The translations under genes were made by a program, and so were the position numbers. Of a stretch of 10,202 nucleotides of DNA, positions 1-6,929 are shown in pieces. The notes below the pieces were generated by a model. That model was not told the DNA's origin. It did not search any database and saw nothing but the letters and a program-made list of their open reading frames with translations. How positions within the stretch are numbered: position 1 is the stretch's first letter; each line of letters begins with the position of its first letter. Source of the DNA: Thermoplasmata archaeon (GTDB taxonomy: Archaea; Thermoplasmatota; E2; DHVEG-1); NCBI GenBank assembly GCA_030641605.1, contig DAOWHD010000047.1, forward strand, positions 1 through 10,202, written 5' to 3'.

Positions 1-2
1 AC

Positions 3-110
3 CATCACCTCTATAATGACCAATCTACAGGAAAACTTGACTATTGCTCATCGTATGATGTGGCTCCAATATTGCAGAAATTAGGCGAAATTATTGTACT
101 GTCTGATTGA
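3..110 (+). CDS. C-terminal end of an unidentified protein (cut by left edge)
   Basis: The third frame is open from the window edge to a TGA at 108-110 and gives 35 residues ending in KLGEIIVLSD. The composition is protein-like: a polar start rich in His, Asp and Tyr (HHLYNDQSTGK), then an amphipathic stretch and a hydrophobic strand, as at the end of a globular domain. The other two + frames are interrupted by stops in this stretch. I do not recognise the family. It lies about 170 bases upstream of arcS on the same strand, so it could belong to a related function, but a TATA-like box in between suggests arcS has its own promoter. Only the last 35 residues are visible, so function cannot be assigned. 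Confidence 0.5.
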   Translation, partial: HHLYNDQSTGKLDYCSSYDVAPILQKLGEIIVLSD

Positions 111-158
111 GTACCTATCATCTTTTGGTATCGAAATATAATCGAGTTAATCGTCTTT

Positions 159-169
159 TATTTATATAT
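159..169 (+). promoter_or_regulatory. TATA-like box upstream of arcS
   Basis: A TTTATATA match (161-168) follows the end of the previous gene. Transcription would start near 190, giving arcS a leader of roughly 90 bases. A second, weaker T/A element (TTTAAAG, about 256-262) lies about 25-28 bases before the arcS ATG and could instead drive a leaderless transcript. The purine run GGAGGGG at 187-193 looks like a ribosome binding site, but no convincing gene starts after it. Apart from these elements and a weak 30-codon frame, I see nothing in 111-283. Confidence 0.4.
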
Positions 170-283
170 GTCATCTATTTTTTCCAGGAGGGGATTATTT
201 CGGACTTTACACTATGTCTATTACTTAGAAAGCAGTACCGTTAATGGCAATATTCTTTAAAGAAAAACATATATCTGGCGATA

Positions 284-2134
284 ATGCAGTTCAATGTAAA
301 AATAAGGGATGGCCCCGCAAGAATTGGTGAATTTCTAATTAAAAAGAAAAAAATTATTACACCAAACATCTTATTTGTAAATACCTCCAGATTTACATCC
401 CCTGACTTTGCAGAAATACTGATAACCAATGATGATTCTAAAACAGAAAAACCATCGTTAAAGGTATCAAAGAGTTTGTTTTTTTCTTCGCACCAAACAA
501 ACAAAGATGAGTTTCAAGTCTCAGGTCATTTGATTTACCCAAAGGATCTGCCTAAAGAATTACACACATCTGCAATAACATCATACGATAAACAAAAGGG
601 AATTTGCTATGTTGTACCTGGTAACGAGGGAGTCATAGATGAAACATTAAACAAGAATTCGTCGTCTTTTTTTATTGTTGCAAATGTATCTCAACTTTTT
701 CATCAACAATCAAAATTTGTAGATTTCATAGTAGAACTAAGAGAAAAGATAGGATACCAAAAAATGATACATCTCCCAATTGTAGGAGATCCAACAAATT
801 TTGCACTACTGACGTATATGGGAATGGATTTTTTTGATTCTGCATCGGCAATTTTAGCTGCTAGAAAGAAAAATCTACTGTTTCCAATAGGTGAATACAA
901 TGTCAACGATTTAACAGAGATACCGTGTAGTTGCCCATCATGTGAAGAATCCATAGGCAAACCCTCAGAGATGACTTTTGATCAAATCCTAAACCATAAT
1001 TATCTTGCATTATCTAATGAGATGAAACAGGTAAGAAATGCAATCTCCAGTGGAAATTTACGTGAACTTGTTGAAATAAGAGTAAGAGCTAAGCCCAGTT
1101 TAACAGCCATATTGAAATGTCTTGACCAACATCACTATAATTTCGTAGAAAAAAGAACACCAATAACACGTAAAAGTAAATTGTTTGCCACAACAAACGA
1201 TGCGTTATACAGAGCCGAAATAAAACGATTTCAAGAACGAGTGATAAATCGATATCGTAAACCAGAAAGTGCAAAGATACTTCTTCTTCTCCCTTGTTCT
1301 GCAAAAAAACCTTACTCATTTTCAAAATCTCATAAAAGATTTAGAGAGAAGATATACAATTTGGATAACCCACATATCATTCACGAAGTGATAATAACCT
1401 CCCCACTAGGCATTGTTCCAAGAGAATTAGAATTAACCTACCCTGCATCTGCATATGATATCCCTGTAACAGGTTACTGGAATGAAGATGAAAAAAGAAT
1501 GATCCAAGATTTGTTAACAAGATATTTAGAGATCAATAAATATGAAAAGATTATCTTGCACCTTCCAAGAACCATCATAGAATTTATAGATGAAACCATA
1601 GGAAAATCAATAGACACAGGGATTGAAAGCAGCCCTACTTCTAAAGAATCATTAGACAAATTATCAAGTGTGTTAAAAAAGGAGACAACAACATATGATA
1701 AAGCGAAATCTTCAATAAGGAAAAGAGAGAACCTAGAATCACTTGCATCCTATCAATTTGGTAAAAAAATCGCTAAAGAACTTCTAAACGATTGCGAAAT
1801 AAAGGGAAAGTACCCCTATCAGAAAATAATGCACAACAATAAGCAACTTGGAATGTTAACAAAAGAGAGAGGACTCATTTCTCTAACACTCGACGGTGCA
1901 AAAAGAATTGCAAATCTGGAAAAATACTGGGTAGAGATATTTGATGACTTTACGTTAGAAGGATCTGTTTTTGCCCCAGGGGTCAAAGATGCAGATGAAC
2001 TAATTAGAGAAGGTGACGAAGTCTGCATATTACAGAGCAAGAAACTATGCGCTGTAGGTGTCGCCAAAATGAATGGCAATGAGATGAAAAAATCCACTCA
2101 TGGCGAGGCCATAAAGGTTAGACATAAAACCTAG
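284..2134 (+). CDS. arcS: Archaeosine synthase ArcS (TgtA2-type, TGT-like + PUA)
   Basis: This 616-residue enzyme of archaeosine synthesis acts on preQ0 at position 15 of tRNA. In the current model of the family, ArcS attaches lysine to preQ0-tRNA and the radical-SAM enzyme RaSEA converts the product to archaeosine. The diagnostic ArcS motif PC-x3-KPY-x2-S-x2-H is intact (P337-C338, K342-P343-Y344, S347, H350). The N-terminal part resembles a tRNA-guanine transglycosylase: FDSAS at 184-188 and zinc ligands C215, C217 and C220 with H238. However, I cannot find the DSG(A/G)FQ substrate motif of true transglycosylases, so this is not ArcTGT. A PUA domain (about 547-616, with GSVFAPGVKDAD) should bind tRNA. 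ATG 284 has no strong ribosome binding site; the frame is open back to 245. The 3' end overlaps the facing gene by 4 bases. No RaSEA or ArcTGT gene is in the window. Confidence 0.93.
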   Translation: MQFNVKIRDGPARIGEFLIKKKKIITPNILFVNTSRFTSPDFAEILITNDDSKTEKPSLKVSKSLFFSSHQTNKDEFQVSGHLIYPKDLPKELHTSAITSYDKQKGICYVVPGNEGVIDETLNKNSSSFFIVANVSQLFHQQSKFVDFIVELREKIGYQKMIHLPIVGDPTNFALLTYMGMDFFDSASAILAARKKNLLFPIGEYNVNDLTEIPCSCPSCEESIGKPSEMTFDQILNHNYLALSNEMKQVRNAISSGNLRELVEIRVRAKPSLTAILKCLDQHHYNFVEKRTPITRKSKLFATTNDALYRAEIKRFQERVINRYRKPESAKILLLLPCSAKKPYSFSKSHKRFREKIYNLDNPHIIHEVIITSPLGIVPRELELTYPASAYDIPVTGYWNEDEKRMIQDLLTRYLEINKYEKIILHLPRTIIEFIDETIGKSIDTGIESSPTSKESLDKLSSVLKKETTTYDKAKSSIRKRENLESLASYQFGKKIAKELLNDCEIKGKYPYQKIMHNNKQLGMLTKERGLISLTLDGAKRIANLEKYWVEIFDDFTLEGSVFAPGVKDADELIREGDEVCILQSKKLCAVGVAKMNGNEMKKSTHGEAIKVRHKT

Positions 2135-2661
2135 ATACGTTTCATGGGTTCTTCCTTACCGCAAAATGGACAGGAGTAAACACAAACATTTTGGTATAAT
2201 TTTGCGCCTTCTGCCCAAATTGTTATACCTTCCCCACAGCTACCACATTTGAAATTCACATTACCAGACTTTTCTTCAGGTATTTCTCCTTCTATACAAT
2301 TGGGGACAGAAGGTATAACGCCCACTCTCCCACACTCAGGGCAGGTGATTCTAATAGATTTTTTATCACTGGATGTTGATTCCTTGACAGCAAATATCCC
2401 ATTGCAACTTGGGCATTTGAAATGATATAAATTACCTTTTAATCTTTTTTCAAATTCTTCGATTGTACCAATTTTTGCTGTTGCTTTAGTTGATTTTAAA
2501 ACTGTGAGAATAACAGAGGAAAATAACAACAGCACATACAATGTTAGAACTAGTATGGACCAGTCTTTGCCAAAGATAACTCCCCATATAGAAAAAAACA
2601 ATACCCAGAATCCAAACAACATCAACAAAACAAATAGTTCCGGTCGTTCAATCAGCCTCAT
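2131..2661 (-). CDS. Two-helix membrane protein with tandem zinc ribbons
   Basis: This 176-residue protein has two hydrophobic helices near the N-terminus (about 9-30 and 34-55), separated by a short loop containing GKDW. A soluble region with two CxxC-CxxC zinc ribbons follows: C83/C86 with C107/C110, and C139/C142 with C164/C167. The ribbons are most likely cytoplasmic, with the helices forming a hairpin anchor. This resembles small zinc-ribbon membrane proteins common in Thermoplasmata-like genomes, but I do not recognise a named family or a reaction. The start codon overlaps the stop of the upstream gene (ATGA, 2658-2661) and has its own ribosome binding site, so the two are very probably co-transcribed and translationally coupled. 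The zinc ribbons could bind nucleic acid or protein; this cannot be decided from sequence. Confidence 0.85.
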   Translation of the reverse strand: MRLIERPELFVLLMLFGFWVLFFSIWGVIFGKDWSILVLTLYVLLLFSSVILTVLKSTKATAKIGTIEEFEKRLKGNLYHFKCPSCNGIFAVKESTSSDKKSIRITCPECGRVGVIPSVPNCIEGEIPEEKSGNVNFKCGSCGEGITIWAEGAKLYQNVCVYSCPFCGKEEPMKRI

Positions 2662-3374
2662 AACGATCTTCCCCTCACACCATAAAACGAAAACAGCACT
2701 AGCAAACTGAAAAGGAATACCGATAGAGCAAGATACTTGGAGTTATCTCTCATCCGATATGCAGCATTTTGCAAGAAAATATCTTTTAGTGGATTGGTAC
2801 CTATTTGATATTCCTTTTGATTTGTATACCCATCCAAGTCGCTATCGATATCTGCATCATCTGAATCTTCGGGGCATAAGTTGTACTTTTCTTCCCACGA
2901 ATCAGGCATACCATCATTATCTTTATCGTTCTTATTTGATGTTATCCAAAAGTTTTTAATTGAAGTATTTGCAACGTTGCCTGCCTCATCCTCCACTTCA
3001 ACATAAAAACTATAATTTCCCGAAACATTATATATCGAATTGTATACATATTTGCCCTTAGGAGACCATAACATAGACTCCATCTTGCTTTCCCCACCAG
3101 GATAAAAAATAGTTACATTTACCGTTTGTATTTTCTCATTATCTTTTGCAATACAGGTTATGTTAACATAATCAGTTTTTAGCTGTACATGGGGGTGAGC
3201 ATCAAAATAATCTATGACTGGTTGCACTGTATCTTTTGCAATAGCCGAAATATTTAGGATGCTAAAAAACAGAATAGCAACGATGAAAAAAAGGCAAATA
3301 TTTCTATAACCATCACTAAACAATCTAAGCGAATTATGTCCCATCTTGACGTTGGTCTTCAATCCCAACACCAT
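2658..3374 (-). CDS. Secreted or membrane protein with Ig-like region and calcium loops
   Basis: This 238-residue surface protein has an N-terminal signal or anchor helix (about 25-45), an extracellular beta-rich Ig/cadherin-like region (about 51-146, ending in VEDEAGNVANTS), a calcium-binding region (about 148-196), and a C-terminal helix (about 215-232) with a short basic tail. The calcium region has two loops: D150-D152-D154-G155 with D158 and E161, and D177-D179-D181-G182 with N185 and E188. This is the thrombospondin-type-3/dockerin-like pattern, and it ends in the usual EYQIGTNPL. Sequons at N71, N86, N116, N120 and N136 fit an exported glycoprotein. An internal ATG at 3344 would give a more usual signal peptide and is an alternative start. 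It overlaps the zinc-ribbon gene by ATGA. Ligand and role are unknown. Confidence 0.82.
   Translation of the reverse strand: MVLGLKTNVKMGHNSLRLFSDGYRNICLFFIVAILFFSILNISAIAKDTVQPVIDYFDAHPHVQLKTDYVNITCIAKDNEKIQTVNVTIFYPGGESKMESMLWSPKGKYVYNSIYNVSGNYSFYVEVEDEAGNVANTSIKNFWITSNKNDKDNDGMPDSWEEKYNLCPEDSDDADIDSDLDGYTNQKEYQIGTNPLKDIFLQNAAYRMRDNSKYLALSVFLFSLLVLFSFYGVRGRSL
2671..2676 (-). promoter_or_regulatory. Ribosome binding site for the zinc-ribbon gene
   Basis: GAGGGG on the minus strand lies 9 bases before the ATG at 2661, inside the end of the upstream coding sequence. It supports the 2661 start and independent or coupled re-initiation at the ATGA overlap. Confidence 0.6.
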
Positions 3375-3400
3375 AATTTACATTCACTATGCTGTATTTC

Positions 3401-3408
3401 TATTTATC
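3401..3408 (-). promoter_or_regulatory. TATA-like box for the calcium-loop/zinc-ribbon unit
   Basis: GATAAATA on the minus strand is centred about 30 bases before the ATG at 3374 and could give a nearly leaderless transcript. A second candidate, GATATATGC at 3426-3434, would give a leader of about 30 bases. The two cannot be separated by eye. Confidence 0.35.
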
Positions 3409-3513
3409 GATCTAGAATAAAAATTGCATATATCACCGTCTTCTTTTTTGCTTTATGCAGGCTTCAGCAAGTTGAAATTTTCATAAAGAGAAACATTTCC
3501 ATAACCAAGAACA

Positions 3514-3524
3514 TAAAATATAAA
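3514..3524 (+). promoter_or_regulatory. TATA-like box for the carbonic-anhydrase-like gene
   Basis: TAAAATATAAAA lies about 45 bases before the ATG at 3561. The expected transcription start near 3545 falls just before the ribosome binding site GAAGGAT (3551-3557), which sits 3 bases from the ATG. Both elements support the 3561 start over the longer open frame. Confidence 0.45.
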
Positions 3525-3560
3525 ACAGGCCCATGGATACCAAGAAATCAGAAGGATAAA

Positions 3561-4073
3561 ATGAAACCAGAAATACATAAATCCAGCTTTGTCGCAAAAA
3601 CCGCAGTAATAATCGGAAATGTTAAAATTGGTAAAAACTGTGGCGTTTTCCCAAACGCAGTCATTCGGGGAGATCAAAACTCCATATGTATTGGAGATGG
3701 ATCTAACGTCCAAGATTGTTGTGTAATACATACTGATGAAAAACATAGCGTAAAAATTGGGAAAAATGTATCAATTGGACACGGAGCAATTGTGCATGGG
3801 GCAACTCTTGAAGATGAATGCCTCCTTGGTATGAATGTAACAATATTAAATGGTGCAAAAATTGGAAGGGGATCAATCATCGGTGCAAATGCCCTTGTTA
3901 AAACAGATATGGATATTCCTGAGAACAGTCTTGTATTGGGGCTACCTGGAAAAGTCGTTAAACAGGATGAGAAATTTAGGGACATGGCTCGCCATAATGC
4001 AGAAACTTATATAGAACTCTCAAAAAGATATCTAGCTGGCAAATACACAACGTATAACAAAGATCAACTATAG
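3561..4073 (+). CDS. Gamma-carbonic-anhydrase-like hexapeptide-repeat protein
   Basis: This 170-residue left-handed beta-helix protein belongs to the gamma-carbonic anhydrase (Cam/YrdA/PaaY-like) family, in which CO2 hydration uses a metal held by three histidines at trimer interfaces. The whole length is made of imperfect hexapeptide repeats (for example VKIGKN, VSIGHG, AKIGRG). The three expected metal ligands are present: H57 in VIHTD, then H74 and H79 in IGHGAIVHG. R36, D38, Q51 and D52 in the first turns are also the usual conserved residues. It lacks the long acidic loop of Methanosarcina Cam, so it is the short Cam-like form, whose activity is often unproven. The frame is open upstream to 3336, but those 75 residues are not protein-like for this family, and a ribosome binding site plus TATA box mark 3561. 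Its end overlaps the facing leuD-like gene by 10 bases. Confidence 0.9.
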   Translation: MKPEIHKSSFVAKTAVIIGNVKIGKNCGVFPNAVIRGDQNSICIGDGSNVQDCCVIHTDEKHSVKIGKNVSIGHGAIVHGATLEDECLLGMNVTILNGAKIGRGSIIGANALVKTDMDIPENSLVLGLPGKVVKQDEKFRDMARHNAETYIELSKRYLAGKYTTYNKDQL

Positions 4074-4561
4074 GACTTATGCTTCTCCTTTAATTTTGAA
4101 CGCGTATAAGGCAATAATCCGCCAGCATTCCGAATAGCTATTATCTCATCTGGAAGCTTTGGAAATGAAAATACCTTGCCATCCACAACTATTTTTCCGT
4201 TATCTACATTTAGTTCAACATCAACATCTCCTGAATAAGCCCTCACTGCATCTGGACATTCGATTAAAACAAGGCCTTGATTAATAGCCGCTCTGTAGAA
4301 AATCCTAGCGAAGCTTTCGGCTACAACTGCCCTAATCCCTACGGCTTTTAACCCTACAACGGGCTGTTCACGTGAACTGCCACATCCAAAGTTTTTTCCT
4401 GCAAAAATTAGGTCACCCTTGCTTACATTTTCTGAGAATGACGAATCTAGATCTTCGAATAAATGCGGTTTAATTTCTTCTGCAGTACTACAAGTGTATG
4501 TATATTTGCCTGGAAATAACATGTCAGTATTTATGTCGTCTTTATATTTCCATACCTTCAT
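4064..4561 (-). CDS. leuD: LeuD/HacB-type hydro-lyase small subunit
   Basis: This 165-residue swivelling small subunit belongs to the isopropylmalate isomerase/homoaconitase family and pairs with the large subunit encoded just upstream. Family landmarks are clear: DINTDMLFPGKY near the N-terminus (9-20), the GKNFGCGSSREQ substrate-binding motif (55-66), and ESFARIFYRAAINQG (81-95). The loop thought to select substrate, right after PGK, reads YTYT (20-23). Characterised methanogen homoaconitases have YLRT here and the isopropylmalate enzymes YLV-type residues, from memory. This loop matches neither, so leucine synthesis is the default guess but homoaconitase or dimethylmalate dehydratase activity remains possible. 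The ATG overlaps the stop of the large-subunit gene (ATGA), which implies translational coupling. The 3' end overlaps the facing gene by 10 bases. Confidence 0.88.
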   Translation of the reverse strand: MKVWKYKDDINTDMLFPGKYTYTCSTAEEIKPHLFEDLDSSFSENVSKGDLIFAGKNFGCGSSREQPVVGLKAVGIRAVVAESFARIFYRAAINQGLVLIECPDAVRAYSGDVDVELNVDNGKIVVDGKVFSFPKLPDEIIAIRNAGGLLPYTRSKLKEKHKSYS

Positions 4562-5826
4562 TTTTTCATCTCCTCCCTTGGATCAGTAATTTTACCATAA
4601 AGTGCTGAGACTGCAACTGTAGCAGGACTGGCAAGATATATCTCTGCCTCTTTGCAACCCATGCGCCCCTTGAAATTCCTATTTGCCGTACTAATACATC
4701 GCTCACCAGGCGCCAACACTCCCTGATGTGCACCAAGGCATGGACCACAACCAGTTGGAAGTATTATAGCTCCCGATTCAACAAGAGTCTGGATGATACC
4801 CGTCTTCAGAGCCGCTTCATAAATTGCTTTGGATGCAGGCAGAACAAGCAACCTTACATCCGAGCTGATTTTTTTACCTTTCAAAATATCTGTAGCGATT
4901 TTTAAATCAGATAATCTTCCATTGGTACAAGTACCAATCAAACATTGTTGAATTTCCAAGCCCTCAATTTCACTTACTGTCTTAACGTTGTCAACCGCAT
5001 GAGGGCATGCAACCACCGGATCAATTTTAGATACATCGTAGCTTAATTCTTGCACATATGAAGCATCTTCATCTGGATATATTGGATCATAAGCTGAAGA
5101 AGGCATTCCAATAGATTTGAGGTAGTTTGTAGTAACTTTATCAACAGCAAAAACTGAGTTTTTTGCACCCATCTCAACACCCATGTTGGCTATAGTAAAC
5201 CGGTCAGCTATGGAAAATTGCTCAACATCACCATGATATTCCACAGAGCAATAATTCGCACCAGATGCAGAAATATCTCCAATAATATACAAAACTAAAT
5301 CCTTTGCGAATACGCCGGGTGGCAGCTTTCCATTTAATGTCATTTTTATACTATTAGGAACCTTGAGCCAAGTTTCACCGGTAAGCATCAAAGATGCTGC
5401 TTCAGTCCTATCAATACCTGATGAAAAAGCACCAACTGCACCATATGAACATGTATGCGAATCGCTTCCAAGAAGTAGCGTTCCAGGCGGAGCAAATCCT
5501 TTCTCAACTACTATCTGATGGCATATGCCAGCACCAACATCAAAAAAATTTTCTATATTGTATTTCTTGACAAAATCTCTTATAGCCTTATGATTTGAAG
5601 CGGTTTTTTCAGAGGCAGCAGGTACGACGTGATCGATAACAATAATCGAGAAAGATTTGGAATAAACCCCGTATTTGTCTAACTCATTTGTTATCTTTTG
5701 AATAATAGCAGCAGTATTGTCGTGAGTCAAGAGATGATCTGGATGTACTGTTACTATCTGACTAGGGGCTACTTTTTTTTCTCCAGCATATTTTGCAAGT
5801 ATTTTTTCTGCAAATGTCATAGACAT
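4558..5826 (-). CDS. leuC: LeuC/HacA-type hydro-lyase large subunit (4Fe-4S)
   Basis: This 422-residue aconitase-family large subunit has the length of the archaeal LeuC/HacA group. It isomerises a hydroxy-acid by dehydration and rehydration on a 4Fe-4S cluster, most often 2- to 3-isopropylmalate in leucine synthesis. Counting from ATG 5826, the cluster cysteines are C300 in IGTCTNGR and C360/C363 in TGCGPCLG. The DH pair (65-66), GSDSHT (120-125) and the ANRNFKGRMG substrate-binding segment (381-390) are intact. The frame is open to a GTG at 5835, but that codon touches the ribosome binding site; ATG 5826, 9 bases downstream, is the sensible start. The small subunit follows by an ATGA overlap. 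No leuA or leuB is visible here, so pathway assignment between isopropylmalate, homocitrate and dimethylmalate is inference. Confidence 0.92.
   Translation of the reverse strand: MSMTFAEKILAKYAGEKKVAPSQIVTVHPDHLLTHDNTAAIIQKITNELDKYGVYSKSFSIIVIDHVVPAASEKTASNHKAIRDFVKKYNIENFFDVGAGICHQIVVEKGFAPPGTLLLGSDSHTCSYGAVGAFSSGIDRTEAASLMLTGETWLKVPNSIKMTLNGKLPPGVFAKDLVLYIIGDISASGANYCSVEYHGDVEQFSIADRFTIANMGVEMGAKNSVFAVDKVTTNYLKSIGMPSSAYDPIYPDEDASYVQELSYDVSKIDPVVACPHAVDNVKTVSEIEGLEIQQCLIGTCTNGRLSDLKIATDILKGKKISSDVRLLVLPASKAIYEAALKTGIIQTLVESGAIILPTGCGPCLGAHQGVLAPGERCISTANRNFKGRMGCKEAEIYLASPATVAVSALYGKITDPREEMKK
4570..4577 (-). promoter_or_regulatory. Strong ribosome binding site for the small subunit
   Basis: GGGAGGAG on the minus strand lies about 8-10 bases before ATG 4561, within the last codons of the large-subunit gene. 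It would keep the two subunits in balance. Confidence 0.65.
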
Positions 5827-5835
5827 ATCAAACAC

Positions 5836-5841
5836 ACCTCC
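5836..5841 (-). promoter_or_regulatory. Ribosome binding site that fixes the leuC start
   Basis: GGAGGT on the minus strand ends 9 bases before ATG 5826 and directly abuts the GTG at 5835. The spacing rules out the GTG and supports the ATG. Confidence 0.75.
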
Positions 5842-5916
5842 AACAAGTTTTAATTACACCTAAAAGGACACCATCAATAGGCATCTTCAGAGGATAAAAG
5901 GGAAATCAATTAGCCT

Positions 5917-5926
5917 CTTTTAAACC
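5917..5926 (-). promoter_or_regulatory. TATA-like box for the leuCD unit
   Basis: GGTTTAAAAG on the minus strand would start transcription near 5895 and give a leader of about 70 bases before ATG 5826. The region to 6022 is shared with the divergent pilin-like gene. I see no clear operator palindrome or leader peptide in it. Confidence 0.35.
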
Positions 5927-5968
5927 TATTTGGACATAAGTTAACCCATTTCTCACTGAAAAACAAGA

Positions 5969-5977
5969 AAAATATAA
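5969..5977 (+). promoter_or_regulatory. TATA box and upstream purine element for the pilin-like gene
   Basis: AAAATATAAG, preceded by the purine-rich ACAAGA that could serve as a TFB recognition element, predicts a start near 5998-6002. The leader to ATG 6023 would be about 22 bases and would contain the ribosome binding site. Confidence 0.5.
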
Positions 5978-6012
5978 GTTCTAGTACGTACATATTATAA
6001 TTTGTTGGTGAA

Positions 6013-6020
6013 GGAAGGAG
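6013..6020 (+). promoter_or_regulatory. Ribosome binding site that decides the pilin-like start
   Basis: GGAAGGAG lies 2-4 bases before ATG 6023. The TTG and GTG codons further up (6002, 6005, 6008) precede this site and have none of their own, so 6023 is preferred. Confidence 0.6.
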
Positions 6021-6022
6021 AG

Positions 6023-6850
6023 ATGAAAAACAGAAATCTTATCAAAGAAAGAAAGGCAGTTGCAGGTGTAATCGAAGCGCTTTTACTTGTAGCTCTTGCT
6101 TCCATAGTAATCTCAACAATACAGCTTGTTTACATACCTGAGATAATGGAGCAGAGGGAAGCAGAGCATATGGATGATGTAGAAAACCAATTTGCACATT
6201 TGAAATCTGTGATAGACATACAATGTATGATTAGAGAGGATGTACCCATAACATCTCCAATAACATTAGGAAGCAGAGAGCTCCCCTATTTTGTAACAGC
6301 AAGAGCATTCGGTGAGCTTAGTATAGTTGACGATGCAGGCGGGATATCAACAGACATTGGTGACAATATAACGTTGACATCGATAAAATATCAGGCATAC
6401 AATTCATATTTTGTCGACCAGACATATATTTTAGAAGGAGGGGCTGTCATTCTTAAACAGCATGATGGTGAAAGCATGGTAATCGAGCCTGATATCGATA
6501 TCTCTTCCCCATCATCAGGTAAAATTGATATTTCTTGTAATCTTACTTACATAGTGGGAGTTTCTGGAAAAAATACAACAAATGGCTATAAAAACAGGTT
6601 CGTCAGGACTAATTATTCTTATTCTGTTAATGGCTATACGGTAACTGATATTAATAATCATATAAGAGTATACACCGAATATGTTGATTCTTGGTATGAT
6701 TTTTTTAACGAATCATCACTTGGAGAAAATGCTTATGTTAACAAAACTTCAAATTATGTTCAAATACAGGAAAAAGGTAGTACGGACATTGGCATATCTA
6801 TTACAAAAATAACCATATATGCTCAAATAAGCCCGGGGTGGATTATTTAA
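6023..6850 (+). CDS. Pilin-like membrane-anchored surface protein
   Basis: This 275-residue protein has a short basic N-terminus (KNRNLIKERK, 2-11), then one hydrophobic helix (about 12-34, AVAGVIEALLLVALASIV), then a charged amphipathic stretch (EIMEQREAEHMDDVENQF, 40-57) and a large beta-rich domain. That is the layout of archaeal type IV pilin or archaellin-like proteins. The basic residues followed by Ala at the helix edge could serve a class III (PibD/FlaK-type) signal peptidase, with a Glu a few residues into the helix, but the site is not a textbook match. Six sequons (N115, N173, N184, N197, N229, N240) fit an external glycosylated domain. No secretion ATPase, platform protein or peptidase gene is nearby, so it may be an orphan surface subunit or a simple anchored protein. 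Confidence 0.78.
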   Translation: MKNRNLIKERKAVAGVIEALLLVALASIVISTIQLVYIPEIMEQREAEHMDDVENQFAHLKSVIDIQCMIREDVPITSPITLGSRELPYFVTARAFGELSIVDDAGGISTDIGDNITLTSIKYQAYNSYFVDQTYILEGGAVILKQHDGESMVIEPDIDISSPSSGKIDISCNLTYIVGVSGKNTTNGYKNRFVRTNYSYSVNGYTVTDINNHIRVYTEYVDSWYDFFNESSLGENAYVNKTSNYVQIQEKGSTDIGISITKITIYAQISPGWII

Positions 6851-6888
6851 TAAAGTTGCAAATCATGCGATAAAACATCTGATTAGCT

Positions 6889-6911
6889 CCAATGAGAAAG
6901 TTTTTTATTGG
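6889..6911 (+). terminator. Possible terminator after the pilin-like gene
   Basis: CCAAT (6889-6893) and ATTGG (6907-6911) can pair, extended by A-T and G-T pairs, and the 3' side carries a run of six T (6901-6906). T runs alone can end archaeal transcription. It lies about 40 bases after the stop and just before the next TATA box. Confidence 0.4.
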
Positions 6912-6924
6912 TTATAATATATAG
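6911..6924 (+). promoter_or_regulatory. TATA box for the first KaiC-like gene
   Basis: GTTATAATATATAG predicts transcription from about 6942-6946, so the KaiC-like ATG at 7031 would have a leader of about 85-90 bases. A purine run GAGAGAG (7014-7020) about 10 bases before the ATG is a weak ribosome binding site. Confidence 0.5.
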
Positions 6925-6929
6925 TTAGG

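Noticed and set aside
168..260. A 30-codon open frame (MSSIFSRRGL...) before arcS
   Set aside because: Its ATG lies inside the TATA box, it has no ribosome binding site, and its composition is not convincing.
429..435. ATGATGA resembling a box C of a C/D guide RNA
   Set aside because: It lies inside arcS coding sequence and I found no box D at suitable distance; chance is likely in AT-rich DNA.
3336..3560. 75-residue N-terminal extension of the carbonic-anhydrase-like frame
   Set aside because: It is not part of the family fold, overlaps the divergent gene's start, and the ribosome binding site and TATA box support ATG 3561.
5827..5835. GTG start for the large hydro-lyase subunit
   Set aside because: The codon directly abuts the GGAGGT ribosome binding site; ATG 5826 has correct spacing.
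6002..6022. TTG/GTG starts for the pilin-like gene
   Set aside because: They lie before the ribosome binding site GGAAGGAG and near the predicted transcription start.
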